Below, piece after piece: positions 8,023 through 10,247 of a stretch of DNA of 10,247 nt; position 1 is the stretch's first letter, and each line of letters starts with the position of its first letter. The notes under the pieces are model-generated. The model had not been told where the DNA came from. It saw only the letters and a list, made by a program, of their open reading frames with translations, and did no database searches. The DNA is from Dehalococcoidales bacterium. Lineage in GTDB: Bacteria > Chloroflexota > Dehalococcoidia > Dehalococcoidales > RBG-16-60-22. A program made the position numbers and the translations under genes. The stretch spans positions 1 to 10,247 of the forward strand of contig JAGLTT010000017.1 of assembly GCA_023135135.1 (NCBI GenBank), in the 5' to 3' direction.

Positions 8023-8056
8023 GCCTGGTTGAATATGTGATGGGGCTATCATTAAT

Positions 8057-8086
8057 AGTTTAGCGCATACCGGAGAAACAGCGCAA
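8057..8086 (-). promoter_or_regulatory. Possible promoter of the DUF1015 gene
   Basis: On the minus strand TTGCGC (8081-8086) and TAAACT (8057-8062) are separated by 18 bases. Each box matches consensus at four of six positions. Transcription would begin near 8050, giving a leader of about 40 bases to the TTG at 8010. The same start point would fall inside the ATG at 8052, which further favours the TTG. The boxes are weak, so the call is tentative. Confidence 0.35.
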
Positions 8087-8118
8087 GTGACTGATTGTGG
8101 TAACCAACCACCATTAAA

Positions 8119-8147
8119 ATGAAAAAATCACGCTATTCAGGTATACT
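8119..8147 (+). promoter_or_regulatory. Probable promoter of the metallo-beta-lactamase-fold gene
   Basis: The plus strand has a good -10 box TATACT (8142-8147) 17 bases after ATGAAA (8119-8124), a four-of-six match to the -35 consensus. Transcription would start near 8154, about 27 bases before the TTG start at 8181. It stands back to back with the weaker minus-strand promoter of the DUF1015 gene. Confidence 0.5.
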
Positions 8148-8170
8148 GAAATATATCAGAACAGTTATCC

Positions 8171-8176
8171 GGAGGA
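8171..8176 (+). promoter_or_regulatory. Strong ribosome binding site for a TTG start
   Basis: GGAGGA ends four bases before TTG 8181, with the GGAGG core five bases away. The next in-frame ATG is 26 codons further on and would remove the first strands of the metallo-beta-lactamase fold, so TTG is the real start. Confidence 0.75.
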
Positions 8177-8180
8177 CGTC

Positions 8181-8795
8181 TTGATAATCAGGAAACTCGT
8201 GGTCGGGCCGATTGCCAGCAACTGCTACATCGTCGGCTCGGAAGCGACCAAAGAAGGCATGATAATAGACCCCGGTGCGGACGCTAAAGATATTTTACGG
8301 GCGGTCGAGAAGCTGGGATTAACGGTAAAACTCATTGTTTTAACCCACCGTCACCCCGACCATGTAGGGGCGGCGTCACAGGTCAAGAAAGCTACCGGCG
8401 CCGAGGTAGCCGTCCACACCGAATGCGCCAAATACCTGCCGCAGTCGCCGAGTTATATCTACGAACCCCCTTACGAAGCCGCACCCAAACCCGACCGTAT
8501 TCTCCAGGAAGGGGACAGCATAGATATCAGCGACCTGCATTTCACCGTTCTCCACACGCCGGGGCATACCCCCTGCGGCATCAGCATTTACGGCGAAGGT
8601 CATGTCTTTACCGGGGATACCCTTTTCAACTACGGCATCGGCCGTTACGACCTGATCGATGGCGACTATGACCAGCTGATTAACGGTATCCGCACCAAGC
8701 TGCTCACTCTTCCCCCCGAGACCATCGTTCATCCCGGCCACGGCCCGGACTCGACTATCAGCACAGAAAAGCGGGCCAATCCATTTTTGAAATAA
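8181..8795 (+). CDS. Metallo-beta-lactamase-fold hydrolase, glyoxalase II-like
   Basis: This is a single-domain metallo-beta-lactamase-fold hydrolase of 204 residues. Both metal sites are complete: THRHPDH (55-61) supplies His56, His58, Asp60 and His61; His129 lies in TPGHT; Asp146 lies in FTGDTLF; and His187 lies in HPGHGP. The LFNYGIGRYD segment (148-157) matches the short bacterial glyoxalase II-like (YcbL) group, which hydrolyses thioesters such as S-lactoylglutathione. The true substrate is unknown, and many such proteins in organisms without glutathione must act on something else. There is no signal peptide, so it is probably cytoplasmic. It starts with TTG, behind a strong ribosome site. 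It is transcribed alone, divergent from the DUF1015 gene and convergent with the pyrophosphatase gene. Confidence 0.9.
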   Translation: MIIRKLVVGPIASNCYIVGSEATKEGMIIDPGADAKDILRAVEKLGLTVKLIVLTHRHPDHVGAASQVKKATGAEVAVHTECAKYLPQSPSYIYEPPYEAAPKPDRILQEGDSIDISDLHFTVLHTPGHTPCGISIYGEGHVFTGDTLFNYGIGRYDLIDGDYDQLINGIRTKLLTLPPETIVHPGHGPDSTISTEKRANPFLK

Positions 8796-8802
8796 GTACA
8801 TT

Positions 8803-8886
8803 GTCATTGCGAGGCCGAAGGCCGTGGCAATCTCAATTATTGGCTTAGTTAAAATTAGAGATTGCCACGCTAACGCTCGCAATGAC
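8803..8886. repeat. Palindromic intergenic repeat (REP/MITE-like)
   Basis: Two inverted arms, 8803-8834 and 8858-8886, flank a 23-base AT-rich centre. Each arm has two blocks that match its partner perfectly: GTCATTGCGAG (8803-8813) with 8876-8886, and GTGGCAATCTC (8824-8834) with 8858-8868. The bases between the blocks differ (ten on the left, seven on the right). The left insert is itself a mini-hairpin, GGCC-GAA-GGCC (8813-8823). It contains no coding capacity and starts eight bases after the hydrolase stop. The CATTGCGAG...GGCAATCTC pattern resembles short dispersed repeats known from many bacterial genomes. Copy number cannot be seen in this window. Confidence 0.8.
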
Positions 8887-8894
8887 TAATATAT

Positions 8895-8936
8895 AAAAGA
8901 AAGGGGCATGACCTCAAATCATACCCCTTTTCTTTT
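8895..8936 (-). terminator. Intrinsic terminator between convergent genes, better formed for hppA
   Basis: The hairpin arms are 8903-8911 and 8919-8927, with a seven-base loop. On the minus strand the stem reads GGGGTATGA against TCATGCCCC, fully paired with one G-U wobble, and is followed by TTTCTTTT. On the plus strand the same position is a C-A mismatch, but the stem is still followed by TTTTCTTTT, so the site probably ends transcription in both directions. It lies 25 bases beyond the hppA stop and about 100 beyond the hydrolase stop. Confidence 0.8.
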
Positions 8937-8960
8937 ATTACCGAACGCCGGCTACTAAAA

Positions 8961-10247
8961 CTAGATGAACAGTGGGCACATGACCAGCGTGACGGTGGCG
9001 AGTAGTTTCACCAGTACGTGCAGAGACGGCCCGGCGGTATCCTTGAGCGGGTCGCCGACAGTATCGCCGACGACTGCCGCCTGATGCGCGAATGACTTTT
9101 TGCCGAGCACTTCGCCGTTTTCATCCTTCAACTGCCCGTCTTCAATCATTTTCTTGGCGTTATCCCAGGCGCCGCCGCCGTTGTTCATGTAGGATGCCAT
9201 CAAGATACCGACGATGGTACCGACCATCAGCACCGCCGCTACGACCATCGCGGCGTCATAGCCTCCCGGTATAAAGCGGAAGACTACCCCGATGACGATT
9301 GGCCCCATTACGGGAAGCAGTCCGGGGGCAATCATTTCCCGGAGTCCGGCGCGGGTGGTGATATCCACCACCTTGGCATAGTCCGGCTTGTGCGGGTGTT
9401 CCGGGTCCTTGGGATTTAGAATCTCGGGGTCGGCGCGGAACTGGCGGCGGACTTCCTCGATAATTGTCGAGGCAGTCTTGCCGACAGCCTTGATAGCCCA
9501 GGCGCTGAAGAGGAAGACAATCATGGCGGCGAGCAACGCCCCGACGAAGACCTCAATCCGGGCGATATTAACGATATTGTAAAGACCTGTTTCGCCAAAC
9601 TTGATAAAGGAAACCCTGTCCAGATAAGCCTGGAAGAGCAGGAATGCGGCAAGTCCGGCAGAGACCATGGCATAGCCCTTGGTCAAGGCCTTGGTGGTAT
9701 TGCCGACGGCATCCAGGCGGTCGGTTATCCGGCGGACTTCGGGTCCGGCACCGGCCATTTCATTGATGCCGTTGGCGTTATCGGTGATAGGTCCGAAGGT
9801 ATCCATGGACAGGACATAAGGGCAGGTCATCAGCATTCCCATCGTGGCTACCGCCGTACCGAAGGCACCGCCACCGTGGACACCGCTTATATCGCCCATC
9901 CAGAAAGATAACAGGAGAGCACCGCCGATAACGATCGCGGTGGCGAAAGTGGTCGAAAGACCTACCGACATCCCCATAATTATATTGGTAGCCGGGCCGG
10001 TCTTGGACGCTTCCGCAATATCCTGTACCGGTCGGTAGCGCGACTCGGTGTAGTACTGGGTAATGAAAACAATTACAATGCTGGCGATGATACCAATCAT
10101 GCCGGCCCCGAAGAGCCACCAGTTATCCAGCATGTAGTAAACGGTAACGGCCAGACCGATAACGGAGAGACCGATAGCTACGAAGTAGCCGCGGTTGAGG
10201 GCGTTCATGGCATTCTCATTCTCTTTAGCCTTCACGCAGAGTATACC
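8961..10247 (-). CDS. hppA: Membrane-bound proton-pumping pyrophosphatase, C-terminal part (5' end outside window)
   Basis: HppA couples pyrophosphate hydrolysis to ion pumping across the membrane. The frame is open from the right edge to the TAG at 8961, about 428 residues of a protein usually near 700, so the N-terminal part with the first catalytic motif lies outside. The GTG at 10235 is an internal valine, since the frame continues upstream without a ribosome site. Visible family motifs include GPITDNANGINEMAG, DRLDAVGNTTKALTKG, GGAWDNAKKMIEDG, and near the end VVGDTVGDPLKDTAGPSLH, whose Asp and Lys residues bind Mg-pyrophosphate. Many hydrophobic segments alternate with short polar loops. 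Numbered from that GTG, Lys182 and Thr185 form the KxxT signature of potassium-independent enzymes, which are proton pumps. Confidence 0.95.
   Translation of the reverse strand, partial: GILCVKAKENENAMNALNRGYFVAIGLSVIGLAVTVYYMLDNWWLFGAGMIGIIASIVIVFITQYYTESRYRPVQDIAEASKTGPATNIIMGMSVGLSTTFATAIVIGGALLLSFWMGDISGVHGGGAFGTAVATMGMLMTCPYVLSMDTFGPITDNANGINEMAGAGPEVRRITDRLDAVGNTTKALTKGYAMVSAGLAAFLLFQAYLDRVSFIKFGETGLYNIVNIARIEVFVGALLAAMIVFLFSAWAIKAVGKTASTIIEEVRRQFRADPEILNPKDPEHPHKPDYAKVVDITTRAGLREMIAPGLLPVMGPIVIGVVFRFIPGGYDAAMVVAAVLMVGTIVGILMASYMNNGGGAWDNAKKMIEDGQLKDENGEVLGKKSFAHQAAVVGDTVGDPLKDTAGPSLHVLVKLLATVTLVMCPLFI

Noticed and set aside
8181..8795. Possible antibiotic-resistance beta-lactamase or quorum-quenching lactonase
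   Set aside because: It has no signal peptide, and the GDTLF plus GIGRYD pattern and short length fit the glyoxalase II-like group better.
8376..8882. A 168-codon minus-strand open frame covering the hydrolase 3' end and the palindromic repeat
   Set aside because: It starts within the repeat and runs antisense to the metal-binding motifs of the hydrolase. No family resemblance or ribosome site supports it.
8803..8886. CRISPR array or insertion-sequence end
   Set aside because: There is only one inverted pair, with no repeat-spacer periodicity and no transposase open frame next to it.
10233..10235. GTG as the start of a short pyrophosphatase
   Set aside because: The frame stays open to the window edge with family-like residues before it, there is no ribosome site, and the encoded part would lack the first half of the family's conserved core.

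Overview
The window reads as an ordinary chromosomal segment of a bacterium with roughly balanced base composition, tightly packed genes and no phage or plasmid genes. The gene content, with a family 4 uracil-DNA glycosylase next to RNase J, an AGT-type aminotransferase paired with a long ACT-domain SerA, a DUF1015 protein and a membrane pyrophosphatase, is what I associate with Chloroflexota, most likely a Dehalococcoidia-type organism. That placement rests on remembered gene content and is only moderately secure.

Layout. Seven genes lie on the minus strand from the left edge to position 8010. Read in the direction of transcription they are a DUF1015 gene (8010 to 6694), then a tight four-gene block of ribF, tyrS, an alanine-glyoxylate/serine-pyruvate type aminotransferase and serA (6564 to 1673, gaps of 13 to 19 bases), then a uracil-DNA glycosylase and the 5' part of an RNase J gene that runs off the left edge (1542 to 1, gap of 4 bases). 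Sigma-70-like promoters are visible before ribF and before the glycosylase. To the right, a divergent metallo-beta-lactamase-fold hydrolase gene (8181 to 8795, plus strand, TTG start) shares a short intergenic region with the DUF1015 gene. An 84-base palindromic repeat and a terminator hairpin follow it. The C-terminal part of a membrane-bound proton-pumping pyrophosphatase gene comes in from the right edge on the minus strand.

How the genes work together. SerA makes 3-phosphohydroxypyruvate, and the aminotransferase beside it may supply the phosphoserine transamination step or a glyoxylate/serine reaction. The DUF1015 protein belongs to a family often found beside serine-biosynthesis genes, so it may share this pathway. 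RibF makes FMN and FAD, and TyrS charges tRNA-Tyr; their place in the same block looks like housekeeping co-transcription. The glycosylase (repair of deaminated cytosine) and RNase J (RNA decay and maturation) are probably translationally coupled. The pyrophosphatase recovers energy from the pyrophosphate that reactions such as tRNA charging and FAD synthesis release.

I found no tRNA, rRNA, CRISPR array, defence system or biosynthetic cluster. The least explained items are the DUF1015 protein and the palindromic repeat. I do not see an exciting undescribed system here.
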